Positions 46,341 through 59,396 are shown, counted from the first letter of the stretch. The stretch is 64,000 nt of DNA from Rutidosis leptorrhynchoides (GCF_046630445.1 NC_092333.1:3744001-3808000); one strand, 5' to 3'. Numbers and translations: made by a program. Notes: a model not told the origin generated them from the letters alone.

Positions 46341-47160
46341 CTCATGCTACACAAATAAATACATTATACATACACATATAATTATTCCACTCACCTTGTA
46401 TCCAAAACGAAGGTAAGCCAACAAGCTCTTCAACTGTCAATGAAATCACCTATTACATTAACATAAATCAACACTTATCCAAATAGAGCTTTCGACCCGC
46501 CCAATTAGACACCTAGTGCAAATGTTCACCACTTGCACTCACAACGTTAATCGTAGGCCTAAATCTCCAATAATCACTAAAGTTAGTGACCATGGCATTA
46601 ACTCACCCAACTACACACCACTAGGTCATTAAATTTGTGCTAGTGCACTTTTTGACCCAAAAACCCATTTTGACCTAATAATGGGTCAAACCCTAAACTT
46701 GTAAGTCTCATTCTTCAAATCACTAGTAAATCAAGTTCATTAGTGAACTTTAACCAAGATTTACTCATATAATTAACAATTTCCTCAACTAACTCAAAAT
46801 CACCAATTTTTAGGTTACTTACACTTTCACCCAACCCATAAACCCCCAATTTCACAACCACTTAGGGTTTTGTTACTAGCAAGAACCAAATATGAATATT
46901 AACACAATTAACTTACAAAATTCAGTTTAGAGACTTACCACAACACTCAATAAGATGCTAAGAGGTAGAAACACGAAGAATTTGACCCGATCTAGCAAAA
47001 ACCCACTTCAAAGCTTCACAAACCCACTTTCTCTCACTACTCTATCTACTTTATGGAGAAGATGATAAGGTTGGTGAATGAGATTAATGAGCCTCATCAA
47101 CCCTTTTGATAGCCTTAAAACCGGCCTTAAGTGAAAAGTCCACAATACCCTTCCTCAAAA

Positions 47161-47229
47161 TTAAATAAAACCAAGGAAACTTCACCAGGTCGTAGCCGCG
47201 CCGCGGGCCCTTTGGCCGCACCGCGGCCC
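47161..47229 (-). promoter_or_regulatory. GC-palindrome pair plus TATA-like box (RLG-3 3' LTR)
   Basis: On the minus strand GGGCCGCGGTGCGGCC (47229-47214), then GGGCCCGCGGCGCGGC (47210-47195), then 27 bp on TATTTAA (47167-47161). The other LTR repeats this at 62556-62541, 62535-62522 and 62494-62488. Confidence 0.5.
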
Positions 47230-47295
47230 AAAATTGAAAAGGAAGCCCGCCAGCAATATATACATATATACAAATGTACATTTTGAACTTGGCTC

Positions 47296-48062
47296 TTACA
47301 ACTCTCCCCCACTTGATTCAGATTGCGTCCTCGCAATCCAAGCCGCATGATAAGCAGGAAGATACACCAAAACAAACTCTTCGGATTCCCATGTGAACTC
47401 GGAACCCTTTCGATGACACCATTGGACTTTAAAAGTCCTCACATATTTTTTACGCAACATTTTAACCTTCTCATCAAGAATGGAAATCGGTTCCTCAACA
47501 TACTCTAACTTGTTGTTCAAGGAAATCTCATCCAACGGCACCCACGTCGAGTCATCCACAAGACACTTACGGGGATGGGAAACATGGAATGTGTTATAAA
47601 TTCCCGCAAGCTCTTCGGGAAACTCTAGTCTATAAGAAACTTCACCGACACGATTCAAGATTTTGAGGGGACCAATAAATCGAGGAGCTAACGTTCCCCG
47701 CTTTCGAAACTGCATAATACCCTTCCATGGCGAAACCTTAAGCACCACCATGTCACCTTCTTGGAACTCAATAGGTCGCCTCCGCTTATCGGCATAAGAT
47801 TTCTATCTATCTTGCGCCGCCTTTAATCGAGCCCGAATCATCTCAATCTTACTATTCGTCTCTAAAACCAAATCGGTACTCATGATTTCCTTTTGTCCCA
47901 CTTCCCCCAACAAATCGGGGTTCGAAACCTTCGCCCATAAAGCATCTCGTAAGTTGGCATCCCAATACTAGTGTGGTAACTATTGTTGTACGAGAATTCC
48001 ACCAGGGGTAAGTGCTCATCCCAACTACCACCGAAATCAATAACACACGCCCGTAACATATC
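47296..48062 (-). pseudogene. pol: RLG-3 integrase C-terminus and chromodomain
   Basis: The frame from 47751 reads VSPWKGIMQFRKRGTLAPRF and YRLEFPEELAGIYNTFHVSH (GPY/F-type integrase tail), then EEPISILDEKVKMLRKKYVR, TFKVQWCHRKGSEFTWESEE: a chromodomain of about 45 residues with its aromatic positions, which in chromoviruses steers integration to heterochromatin. The end of the frame runs through the polypurine tract (encoding SGGEL) and stops at 47296, just inside the 3' LTR. Confidence 0.88.
47301..47316 (-). other. RLG-3 polypurine tract
   Basis: AAGTGGGGGAGAGT on the minus strand directly before the 3' LTR. Confidence 0.85.
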
Positions 48063-48641
48063 CTACAACGTTTGATTCGTACGTTCAGTTTGACCGTCCG
48101 TTTGAGGATGATACGCCGTGCTCACCTTCAATTGTGTACCCATATCTTCATAAAACTTATTCCAAAATCGAGATGTGAAACGAGTATCCCGATCCAAAAC
48201 AATAGGTATAGGAACCCCATGTCTCGATATCACCTCCTTGATAAACAACTTAGACAAAGTCTCCGACGATATCGTTTCTCGAATGGGAAGAAACAATGCA
48301 CTTTTCATCAACCGATCAACTATCACCCAAATTGTATCAAATTGAGTTCTCGCCGTCTTTGGTAACTTCGTAATGAAATCCATGGTAATGTGCTCCCATT
48401 TCCATTTAGGAATTTCTAAAGGTTGTAACATACCATACGGCTTTTAGTGTTCAGCCATAACTTGCAAGCACGTAACGCATTGTTCAACATACTTAACCAC
48501 GTCACGTTTCATTCCGGGCCACCAATACTCTTTCTTCAAATCAAGGTACATCTTCATCGCACCCGGATGAATAGAATACTTCGACTTATGTGCTTCATCA
48601 AGTAACACTTGTCGGTATTCGCCCATCTTAGGCACCCACAC
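48063..48641 (-). pseudogene. pol: RLG-3 integrase zinc-binding region and core
   Basis: HPGAMKMYLDLKKEYWWPGM and CVTCLQ (HHCC motif, second half), a stop at 48444, then the core with D in [11 protein letters not shown] in IVLDRDTRF and E in [12 protein letters not shown]. All three catalytic residues remain, but the frame is interrupted. Confidence 0.9.
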
Positions 48642-49360
48642 TCATCCTTGAAAGGACAACAAACCATGCGGGCCTAAGGTAATAGACTCCATATGCCCCA
48701 TGATTCGTTCTTCATGCTTGTTGTTAACAAAAGCTTCAATTTGTATCTCACCAAGCTTTACAAGAAAATCGTTAGTAATAGTCATGCGTAACGATCCTAC
48801 TCGTATCGCCGGATGTTGACTCTTTCGACTCAACGCATCCGCGACCACATTCTCCTTATCCGGATGGTAAAGTATCTCACAATCATAATCCTTCACCACA
48901 TCGATCCATCTACGTTAACGATAATTCAAATATCGTTGGTCAAAGAGACGTTTCAAACTCTTGTGGTCCGAATAAATCGTACACTTGACACCATACAAGT
49001 AATGGCGCCAAATCTTTAACGCAAGAACTACCGCCGCAATTCAAGATCATGAGTCGGATACCTCTTTTCGTGTTCTTTCAATTGTCGAGAAGCATAAGCG
49101 ATGACTTTACATTATTGCATTAGAACACATCCGAGCCTATTTAATGAGGCATCACAATAAACCGTCATATCTTCTATACCTTCCGGCAACACTAACACCG
49201 AAGCTTGACACAATTTCTCTTTCAACAATTGGAAAGCAATCTCTTGCTCATTTTTCCAATTAAATCTCGCGTTCTTCCTCGTCAACTTCGTCAATGGAGA
49301 GGCTATTTTAGAAAAGTCTTGGATAAACCTACGATAATAACCGGCCAATTCGAGGAAACT
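48642..49360 (-). pseudogene. pol: RLG-3 RNase H region
   Basis: After the TGA at the end of the RT frame come LAGYYRRFIQDFSKIASPLT, MTVYCDASLNRLGCVLMQ, stops near 49112 and 48916, a frameshift, then [23 protein letters not shown]. Clearly dead. Confidence 0.88.
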
Positions 49361-51739
49361 TCAGATTTTCGTAGGTGTAGTCGGTTGTCCCCAACTCTTT
49401 ACCGTCTCTATCTTCCCTGGATCCACTTGAATACCTTCTTTGTTCACAATATGGCCAAGAAATTGCACTCCCCTTAGCCAAAATTCACACTTGGAATACT
49501 TAGCATACAACTTCTCCTTCCGCAACATCTTCAACACTTCACGCAAATGATGTTCATGTTCCTTCATACTCTTAGAATAGACAAGTATGTCGTCAATGAA
49601 TACAATTACCGAATTGTCTAACATAGGTTGGCACACTCGGTTCATAAGATCCATGAATGCCGCCGGTGCATTCGTAAGACCGAAAGGCATAACTACAAAT
49701 TCAAAATGCCCGTAACGAGTTCGAAAGGTCATTTTCTCAATATCTTCCTCACGGACCCGCATTTGGTGATAGCCGGACCGTAAGTCAATTTTAGAAAAAT
49801 ATGTCGCGCCTTGGAGTTGGTAAAACAAATCATCAATCCGAGGTAATGGATAATGATTCTTGATCGTCACTTTGTTCAACTCCCGGTAGTCAATGCACAT
49901 CCGTATACTACCATCCTTCTTCTTCACGAATAAAACCGAAGCGCCCCATGGCGTAGCACTCGGTTGGATAAAACCCTTTTCAAGCAACTCTTGAGTTTGA
50001 TTCAATAACTCTTTTATTTCCGTCGGCGCTAAACGATAAGGAGTTTTAGCAATGGGGGTGGCCCCCAGAATCAACTCAATGCGAAATTCAACTTGTCTTT
50101 CCACCGGAGCACCCGGTAACTCATCCGGAAAAATATCTTCGAATTCATTAGCCACAAGAATTTCACAAATGGATGGTGGCTCTTCGCGAGTATCAACTAC
50201 ATGGGCAAGAAAAGCCATGCCACCACTACTAAGGAAACGACGTGCCCGTGCATAAGTGCATAATGGCACAAGTCTTCTCCGCTTCTCGCCATGAATAATT
50301 AACTCTCCCCCACTTGGGGTCTTTACCCGAATGAACTTTTCATGGCATGCAATGTCGGCTATATAATGATCGAGCCAATCCATACCAACCACGATACCAA
50401 ACTCTTCCAAAGTCATCGGGATAAGATCGATTTTAAAGGTTTCCGCACCAAACACAACATTACAATCTTTACACACATCAACTCCTAACACCGTCTTACC
50501 ATCCGCTATTTCAACTTCTACCGGATGACTCAACTTAGCTAGCAGTTTATTAAGCTTAGGCACAAATCTTGGAGACACAAATGATAAATTAGCACCGCTA
50601 TCAAATAGTATCCTTACCAGATTAGAATTAACCATGAAAGTACCTGAAACAACTTCATTAGATTGTTCGGCTTCATCATTGGTTATCAAGTAGTTGCAAC
50701 CCCTAGCCGTGTCCGCCGCTTTCTCTAGCTTCTTAACTTGATTACCTCGTAAATCGGGACACTCTGACTTTCGGTGTCCTTGCTTTTGACAATTGAAACA
50801 TATGAGTTTGTTTGTGGAAGATGGGTTCGGGCAATCACGAGCCATATGATCCTTTTGTCCACAATTGTAGCATGTATAGGAAAAACCCCCGAAAGTACCC
50901 TTCTTCACGCTACCGACACTCTCGGTCGCACCCTTACTCTTCTTGTTGGAATGACTAGTAGCTTCAAACTTTCTTTTGCTAAAAGAGAAATCACTTCTTT
51001 TCAGGACCTCCGGCTCGAAACCTCGAGCCAACTCAAACAACTCTTCAAAAGACTTAGCCATTCCCCGACTAATCTTACCTTTCAACTCATCGCTTAAAGT
51101 ACGATAGAAATCTTGCATCAGCATTTGATCATCACTAAATTACTCTGAACAAAAACAAGTCTTTGACAGGTAGGTAGACTTGAGAGTGACCAAGTCCATC
51201 GAACCTTGTCGCAAATTGCGCAACTCGTCCCGGATTCTATTAAGGTCGGCTTGAGTTCGGTATTCCTTAAAGAATTTCTTTCTAAACTCTTCCCACGACA
51301 AGCTCATACATTGGTCTTCACCGTACACTTGAATTTTAGCATCCCACCACAACTTAGCCTCCTCACGCAATATACTAGAACCATATCTCGTTTTCTTCTC
51401 GGGAGGGCATTCACCGGTACGGAAAGCCCCCTCGATGTCGGAGATCCAACATGTGCTTTTCAACGGATCTCTCACCCCATTAAACATAGGAGGTTGAGCA
51501 TCCTTGAAGTTCTTATAATGGAAGTCGCGCCTTCCAACATTATCGCCTTGAATGATAGCATTAACTTGTTCCTTGATTAGATTGGTTACTTGCTTATCAA
51601 CCGACTCTAGAAACATCTTCTTAACGTCCTCTAGAAAGGACGCATGATGCTTTTGTAAAATGGCCTTGACCTTGGCCGTGAACTCGGAGTCTTCACTCGT
51701 ACCTCCGTTATCGGTATCGTGTCCGTTTCTCACCTTCAT
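49361..51739 (-). pseudogene. gag-pol: RLG-3 Gag, protease and reverse transcriptase
   Basis: Gag from ATG 51739: a capsid domain (ILREEAKLWWDAKI, SWEEFRKKFFKEYRTQADLN), one in-frame TAA at 51140-51142, then two CCHC knuckles ([28 protein letters not shown]). Protease: [69 protein letters not shown] and the catalytic [11 protein letters not shown]. The two halves are one frame apart from the TAA; the RT frame ends in TGA near 49361 where Arg is expected. Confidence 0.93.
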
Positions 51740-52088
51740 TCTATAAAACGGAATAGGTTAAACAACGAAACAAACAGAAACGACATACGCACACCACCTT
51801 ATCTTGCTCAACACTCTTCGTGCATTCCTTGTTTGACACGATTTGCACCTGTAACAATGGTAGCTAGTCATTGTTACACGAGCACTTCGTATTAACTTGC
51901 TAGTACAACGTCTATCTCGCTCGATGATCGAAAACACAAAACAAAACAATCAATACAAGGTTAGTTAACCTAAGCCTAGGCACTAACCCAACCCGGTCCG
52001 ACCCGTCTCCTATAAGTCCCGCATAAAACGCATACACAATAAAGTCTAAGTCTAGGCACCTATCTCAAGTCGCCTAAATCCATTAGAC

Positions 52089-52105
52089 CATGCTCTGATA
52101 CCACT
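52089..52105 (-). other. RLG-3 primer-binding site (initiator tRNA-Met)
   Basis: Minus strand TGGTATCAGAGCATGG, three bases after the 5' LTR end at 52106. Confidence 0.9.
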
Positions 52106-53068
52106 TGTAATGAGCCAAACCGTTAAAACAGCGCAAAACTTTTTTTTTTAAGAAAAAGGACAGGCCAAGCCTGTAAGGCTTTACCCGTGGCGCGGGTAAG
52201 CTAGCGGCACAGCTTAACAAAAACCCAGATGCTCTGGAACCATCATGACCCTCGACCTCTCAAATCCCTTTTATCCCGAGGCGCGCCCCTTAGGGCCGCG
52301 GCGTGGCTTAACCCACGAGCTGATGATGACTTCAATTTTCATACATACGTTCCCAAATTTCTGCGATAATCAACAAACATCAAATCAAAGGCTTCCCGCC
52401 ACACATCTAAATAAAGTTTACAAGTTTTAAGGACTCCAAACAAGTATTTGACCACCGGGCTTCATTCGCCCATTTACAATCCAAAATATAAGTTTCGACC
52501 GACAAGTTTCAATACAAAGCAAAACACGAGCATGGTGTTTGGGGTTAAACTACCAAAACCTAGTTCGAACTTCAAAAGCAAATTTCTAGCATAAACATAA
52601 GGGAGCCTGCTAGTCTAAACAAATACCCTTGCCTTTATCCACCCCGGAGCCTAAAAAAAGGTAAACAACGAAAGGGTAAGAAAAACGCTTATTGAATGCA
52701 ATAATTATACATATACATATATAACCTACTTACTTGCAATCACTTACGCAATTACCGCATACACGCTAGCAATAAAATTAGCATACCATCGCAAAGTATA
52801 ATCCTAAAACTCCGATATCACAAGCTAGCACAACAATAGCATATAACACGAACAATATAATGTGCTACACTACAACCCCCAACCATGGTTAACCAATCGT
52901 AAAAGGGAATGACGCTCGCAAAAGGCCATCGGAATTCGCAACATCCGTTAGTGTACTTAACACCGCGTATCACTAACCCTCGGGTGGCATCTTAACACCT
53001 CGATACTTCACCCCGGGTGGCGTCTTAACACCTCGACACTTCACCCGTCATATTTCTTAGAGTGGCAT
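52106..53068 (-). repeat. RLG-3 5' LTR, part next to the internal region
   Basis: Continues at 61554 on the other side of RLG-4; combined about 2037 bp against 2032 bp for the 3' LTR. Confidence 0.92.
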
Positions 53069-55253
53069 TGTCACACCCCCAAATTAGGGCCTAGGGTATT
53101 TGTGACTAATTATATCAAATCACAGTTGTATAAACGAGAACGACTCTATATGAGACGTTTTGAATAAAACATTTATTAATAAAACAGCGGAAGCATTAAA
53201 AGTTTTACATCAAATTTAAACTGAAATAATAATAATAGTCTTAATGCAAAGTAAATGTAATGAAATGAAGACTCCATGTAGCAGCATTCAATTCATCAGG
53301 TAGCAATCATGGCAATCATCTTATTCGTCACCTGAGACAAAACATGCTTAAAGTGTCAACCAAAAAGGTTGGTGAGTTCATTAGTTTATCAAAATCAATC
53401 ATTTCCGTTATAATAATAGGCCACAAGATTTCAGTTTCATAAATATCCGTACACTAGCAAGTGTATAAAAGCATTCTATAAGTTGTAGGCACCCGGTAAC
53501 AAGCCTTAACGTTCATGTTTTACCCTCTGAAGTACACCAGATCAGGTGTGTTTAAAATAACCTCGAAGTACTAAAGCATCCCATAGTCAGGATGGGGTTT
53601 GTCAGACCCAATAGATCTATCTTTAGGATTCGCGCCTACCGTACATAGACAAGTAGTTTAATGTTACCAAGCTAAGGGTATATTTCTGGTTTAAACCCAC
53701 ATAGAATTAGTTTTAGTACTTGTGCCTATTTCGTAAAACATTTATAAATCAGCGCATGTATTCTCAGCCCAAAAATATATATAAAAAGGGAGCAAATGAA
53801 ACTCACCTTAAATAGCAGTTGAAGTATTCCACGCAAGAAAGGAAAGTAAAGCAAGTAAGTGACCGAGATATCAACTAGAAGTAGTTCTTTAAGAGAGAAA
53901 TGAGAGATTAAGGTGTAAGTTTGAAATGAGAAATGTATGTGGTATTTATAGTTGAAAATGTTAGGTAAAAAAAATTAAAATAAAATAAGTAAATCTTAAA
54001 AGTTAAAATAAGAAAAATTATTTTGTATTTTTATTAAAAGTAAATCTTAAAAGTTAAAATAAGAAAAAGTAGTTTGTATTTTTATTAAAAGTAAAATATT
54101 AAAAGTTAAAATAAGAAAAAGTATTTTGTATTTTAATTAAAAGTAAATTTTAAAAGTTAAAATAAGAAAAAGTAGTTTGTATTTTTATTAAAAGTAAAAT
54201 CTTAAAAGTTAAAATAAGAAAAAGTAGTTTGTATTTTTATTAAAAGTAAAATCTTAAAAGTTAAAATAAGAAAAAGTATTTTGTATTTTTATTAAAAGTA
54301 AATCTTAAAAGTTAAAATAAGAAAAAGTAGTTTGTATTTTTATTAAAAGTAAAATCATAAAAGTTAAAATAAGAAAAAGTAGTTTGTATTTTTATTAAAA
54401 GTAAAATCTTAAAAGTTAAAATAAGAAAAAGTATTTTGTATTTTTATTAAAAGTAAATCTTAAAAGTTAAAATAAGAAAAAGTAGTTTGTATTTTTATTA
54501 AAAGTAAAATCTTAAAAGTTAAAATAAGAAAAAGTAGTTTGTATTTTTATTAAAAGTAAAATCTTAAAAGTTAAAATAAGAAAAAGTATTTTGTATTTTT
54601 ATTAAAAGTAAATTTTAAAAGTTAAAATAAAAAAAAGTAGTTTGTATTTTTATTAAAAGTAAAATCTTAAAAGTTAAAATAAGAAAAAGTAGTTTGTATT
54701 TTTATTAAAAGTAAATCTTAAAATAAAAGTAGTTTGTATTTTTATTAAAAGTAAATCTTAAAAGAAAAAGTAGTTTGTATTTTTGTATTTATTTATTAAA
54801 AGTAGATATAGTTTTGATTTTTTTTTGTATAAAATTCTAAAAAAAAAATTTGTTTAATATATTTCTAAGAACATTTAACATTTTATTTCTATATTTGTTT
54901 AATTATTAAATACGAATTTTATATAAAAATTATTATTATATTTAGTTTTTATAAAAATTAAAATTTATGATTATTAATTTATAGTTTTTATTAGTTTTAT
55001 AAATGTTATAATATTATGTATTATTTAGTTAATTATATATTCTATTAACTAAATAACAAAAGTAATATAAATATTATATATATATTCATTGATGTAATTA
55101 TGTTATATTATATATCATAATCTTATTTATAATATTTATAATTATATTATTTATTTTAAGCGTACGTTTATTCGGTCAACGTTAAATTTATTCGTATATA
55201 ACAACTCTAGGTATTTTAGTAAAATCGAAAGTCGAAAAGTGAGGGTTGTTATA
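53069..55253 (-). repeat. RLG-4 3' LTR (2185 bp)
   Basis: Contains TATAAATA on the minus strand (53950-53943) and the GATAAACTAATGAACTCACC block shared with the other long LTRs. Confidence 0.95.
53970..54790 (-). repeat. AT-rich minisatellite (about 52-bp unit) in the RLG-4 3' LTR
   Basis: About 15 units, plus-strand core GTTTGTATTTTTATTAAAAG followed by TAAAATCTTAAAAGTTAAAA. It sits just upstream (minus strand) of the TATA box. This copy has one more unit than the other LTR. Confidence 0.92.
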
Positions 55254-55291
55254 GTACCTACCCGTTAAAAGAAATTTCGTCCCGAAATTTA
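55254..55291 (-). other. RLG-4 polypurine tract and LTR junction
   Basis: On the minus strand TTTCGGGACGAAATTTC, then TTTTAACGGGTAGGTAC, then the LTR. Same junction as in RLG-1 (22108-22141). Confidence 0.8.
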
Positions 55292-56892
55292 GTTTTTGCC
55301 ATCAATCAGCGTTGTTCGTACCTAAACGAGGATATTTACGTTTTATCTGGTCTTCACGTTCCCAGGTAGATTCGGGGCCTTTCGTGAATTCCAACGGATA
55401 GAATATTGTTCTGTTTCATGCATTTAAATAATACGAACCCTAATTTCTTACAGGTTCTTCTATAAAGTGCATTTTATCATTAATGCGGAGGTTATCTAAA
55501 GGATTAATAAGAGTGTCATTTGACTAGGTTATCCTCAAAAGGGATGATGGTGTTATACGAGCATTTTAGTAAACTGAACACATGAAATGTGTTATGAATA
55601 GTATTGAGCTTATTTAAAACTTTGAGTGTTTATGTCACAATATTAGGGTAGACAAAATAGAGAGTAGTTCATGAAAATTATAGTCATGAAGTTTGATAGA
55701 GATCATCATTGTTTACAACAAGAATATTGTAATGATGAATATAAGTTGAAAAAATAAAGTTTTATCACTACTGAATAATATGGATAAAACGATTTGATTA
55801 TAGGAAGCGTATAAACGAAGCTATTGTAAAAGAGTGAATGAGAAATTAAATGTTCGCCTTAACTTTTGACGTAGTCACGATTGATTTTTGGAATTCAAGG
55901 GATTAAAGGAAATCTTCATAATCCATAAGATTTGATTCTCCGGTAATTAAGGAATTTGAAATTTTCTTTGATTAAATGAGGTGAATTGCTTCAATTGCTG
56001 TGTTTGGAATTTTGCTATAAATTAGCTTCTTCCGTTTCATTATCTTCACCACTTCTATACTTTCTTCCTCAATTCATACTTCCAAAGATTGTGAGAATGC
56101 TCCATCCAGTTCTTATCCTGGATATTTTTCTGACTATCATTTCAGTCATTCTTCTTTTTCATTTACCACTAGAGGAATTTGTTTTCTTCTACTATTACCT
56201 TGGGGTTATAGTGTTTTTAATTCTCCCATGTCTTTACGTTGCAATAGGTATTGATATACACGGTTTGTAATTTCGGTATCGTTATCGGGCTACATATTTT
56301 CCCTTATATGTCGGAGCTCTTTGCCTTTTTATTCTCCTCTCGACTCTAAGTAAAGCGAGTAATGGTCCAGAATTTGTAGGTATGAAGTTTCGAATGGACC
56401 TACTGTTCTAAGCGTAATATCACGATTTGATTTGGTAAATTACCAGAATTACTGAGGATAGAACTATCAAGAATATATTTTCTTGATATGTTCAGAGATT
56501 AAGTAGAATGTAAGAGTCGTGTAACATGGCAAATGATGATTATAAAGTCTATGAATCATCATCTTCCATTAAAAATTTAGCATGACTTACTGTAATATAA
56601 TCATGTTGGCCTGACGTCATTATATTATACTAACTCATGCTTCAATTCTCAACACTACTTCAAATCATTCAAAATTTGAATTTAAATTTTACGAAATATA
56701 GAAACTTAAATAGTTTTCCTTTATGATGTAAAAAAGATATTGCAAAGAGATAATTAATTGCGGACAAGAATCGTTATGAAGATATTTTTGGAAAATTTCG
56801 AGGATATTTATAACGAAAGATATGATGATATTTTAGAATTTCTAAAATCGATGGATAATGAAGAAATTCTTCTGTAAGGATTTAGAATGCGT
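55292..56892 (-). other. RLG-4 3' internal region
   Basis: No gene on the element's strand. The block at 56440-56645 is the reverse-complement homologue of 21120-21310 in RLG-1. A hydrophobic 94-codon frame on the opposite strand (55986-56270) is most likely chance. Confidence 0.6.
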
Positions 56893-57119
56893 AAAAAGAT
56901 CTTCTGTGATTTCCTTCAGAAATCGAATCATCTAGATTCTTTGGTTATAGGTTTAGTCCTTGGGATTTGTCCTTGGTCTCCTTCATGTTTTGCTCAATCC
57001 GTCTTTCAATACCAGATATTCTTTTGAGCTTTTCCAACACACAATTCTTTATTATCAAGCTTCTGGTCATTAAGGCCATCTACAGCTTTTGCTGCTTCAT
57101 CAGCATTCTCAAGGTTAAC
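56893..57119 (-). pseudogene. Captured poly(A)-binding protein fragment in RLG-4
   Basis: From 57119 on the minus strand: VNLENADEAAKAVDGLND, QKLDNKELCVGKAQK, a small indel, then RIEQNMKETKDKSQGLNL, a stop, PKNLDDSISE and EDLF. This follows the end of RRM3, the linker and the start of RRM4 of plant PABPs, and is closer to the host pattern (QGLNL..KNLDDSI) than the RLG-1 copy. Frameshift and stop show it is not translated as PABP today. Confidence 0.75.
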
Positions 57120-57216
57120 TGATCTGAATCATTGATTATCAATCTGATATGTTTTCAAGGATTTTGAAGAATGTACAATGTAATATATTAATGTGAATGT
57201 TAGATATTTCTTGGGT

Positions 57217-57236
57217 ATTACCTACCCGTTAAAATA
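57217..57236 (-). other. Internal copy of the polypurine-junction motif
   Basis: Minus strand TTTTAACGGGTAGGTAATAC, matching the motif at the 3' LTR edge and the internal copy in RLG-1 at 19738. Possibly a central priming site or a relic of an old LTR edge. Confidence 0.5.
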
Positions 57237-57909
57237 TTTTCACAATTAACAGTTTGTACAAAAGAATTTTTAAATACAATCTTTATGAAAATATACATAC
57301 ATATATATTTTCTTCAGATGTAATTATGGATTTAATAAGTTAATATAATATTAAACTCATTTGATTTACGGTTGAAACGAGAATAAATAATCTCCAAAAC
57401 TTTAGAGATTACATAATCGTCGCGGAATATTTCTTTAATGAAGTTATGAATCAATACTTCATCGTTCATTGTTATTAATATACCTCAGTAAATGATGTTG
57501 ATGCTCGTGGATTTCTTGTGGAATTCATAAGGCACAAATGATGTTTTCGAGAAATTTTCGAGTACATCGAAAAATAGGAGTGTAAAATCACACATGCATT
57601 TGAATAATACACTTAGTTTATTATGAAATGGAGTTTATTGTACTGAAGCAGTGATTAATGATTGTTAAGTCATTAACGAAGGATGTACATCATAGCGTAT
57701 TAGTGATATGAATTAACCAAGTAGTACATACTAGTTAAGATTCACACGTAATAGTTTAGTACGAAAAGATTTATTATTGTTCCAAACCATATATATATAA
57801 AGTATACATATATAATTCTTTAGGAAGAATGAGTCAATACATCTTAACTCATTATTACTAATATTTCTTAGTATCTATGGGCGTATGATGTTGATGTTTG
57901 AGGTACCGA

Positions 57910-58505
57910 TTATGATGTTGAGACGTGGGATGCTGATGTTGTTGTTGGTGAAGCTGATGCTGTTGGTGGTGATGCTGATAGTACTGGTGGTGCTGGTGCT
58001 GGTGCTGCTGTTGGTGCTGCTTGTGGTACTTGGTTAGTAAGTGTGAGCCTAGCTACCAAATCGCGCACTATTTCCTCCAGGGTTTCTACTTTCGCTCGAG
58101 TCTATGGATTTGTTCTACCCATTCCTCTGTAAGGTTTGTCAATTCTTGATATTTAGTTCGAAGTCTTCTAACTTCTTCTAATAACCCTTTCTGGTTAGAA
58201 TTCGAGAGTAGAGGACGAATATTGTCGTTGGTTACATCGAGTCGACCTTCGAGGCAGAAAATCCTTGCGAAAAGAGTGAAAACGGTATTGAGAACAGGTT
58301 CGCCAGTAAGAGGATCGAGTACTCCAACGTTTGGTGGTAAGTTTGGCTCGTGATAAGGAGTACCTTCTTCATTTCTCCATAGGGTGAGTATTTCGCGAAC
58401 CCATCCCCATTTTCTAAAGAAATCACGGTAATTGATCGGTGGGTGTGCTCCTGTCACGCTATCTTTGGAGCTAGAAGAACTTGAGGAATTAGGTGAGAAA
58501 TCCAT
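57910..58505 (-). pseudogene. Accessory ORF of RLG-4 (unknown protein, one frameshift)
   Basis: ATG at 58505 opens 139 codons: MDFSPNSSSSSSSKDSVTGA, then RKWGWVREILTLWRNEEGTP, LDPLTGEPVLNTVFTLFARI and a heptad-like LLEEVRRLRTKYQELTNLTE stretch, stop at 58086. One base off, the next frame continues VETLEEIVRDLVARLTL and an Ala/Pro/Thr-rich tail to TAA at 57910. The parts match the RLG-1 ORF in order. No known domain recognised. With the tail the protein would be nearly 200 residues. TATATATA lies 76 bp upstream. Confidence 0.72.
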
Positions 58506-58580
58506 ATTATGTGTTTGGAATAGGGTTTGATATGAAATGGGTGTTGAATATTGAATGATATATTCATCTCCTTGAATACG

Positions 58581-58588
58581 TATATATA
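58581..58588 (-). promoter_or_regulatory. Internal TATA box before the RLG-4 accessory ORF
   Basis: TATATATA, 76 bp before the ATG, in a leader similar to that of RLG-1 (see 18131). Confidence 0.45.
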
Positions 58589-58599
58589 GCAGAAAGATT

Positions 58600-59396
58600 T
58601 CCGTAATTTATGGAGGAAATTTAGGAAAAGTGTTAGACAAGGTCTATTGGGAATAGATATGCTAAGATATGATTTGTCTATACTCTAATAATGGCAGTAT
58701 GACGTGTCGAGATTATAAAATGATAAGTATGTAATCTAATAATCTTTCAATTAAAGACTTTCAATTCGTATACTGTGATAACCCAATGACATTTCCCGGT
58801 TCGCAAACCGATGCATAAAGGCATAAGGCATATAGGTTCGTGATATAACAGGGAGTTATATACGTTTGAGTATGAATTATAGGAGTTTCAAAAATCTTGG
58901 ATAATATTTCATGTAATACATATGTAATACACAAAACCAGGATAGATGACTAGGTGAGTTGTTCTTAATAAGTTCACCACTTATTAAGTGCGTAAGTGAC
59001 TAAGTGTTGTATGATCACTATAGTCAGGTTTGATATTGTGCACCATACCCAAACATCTATGCCACCGCCGAGTCACTTGAATGATCAATTGTTACCGGTT
59101 GGCCCAGGAATTCTCGACCAAAATCTAAGTTTGGCATTCGAAATCCACAAGCGTCCCATAGTGGTACCAAGGATCACCCTAGGCCTTAAGTAGCGTTGAC
59201 GTTCGAGTAATTTCACATTATCGTGTATGTTATAATCTTAAGATTTAAGTATAGTTTCTAAGGTATAGTGTAGCATTTATCAATTAAAGGCAACAATTAA
59301 AGGCACTATGGTCAAGGAAAGTTGTAGTCCTACATTGCTAAGGTAGCTAATTGTATAAGGCACACATAAAATGCAATCCTGGTTCTCTACAACAAC
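58600..59396 (-). other. RLG-4 leader region
   Basis: Between the primer site and the internal TATA box. Short frames only, none with recognisable content. Confidence 0.6.

Larger units (their letters stand above)
45269..47300 (-). repeat. RLG-3 3' LTR (2032 bp)
   Basis: Homologous to 52106-53068 joined to 61554-62627. Contains GC-rich palindrome pairs at 45353-45385, 45446-45479 and 47195-47229. Confidence 0.93.

Noticed and set aside
55986..56270. 94-codon hydrophobic ORF on the plus strand
   Set aside because: Lies antisense within RLG-4 and has no counterpart that I can see in RLG-1; low complexity.
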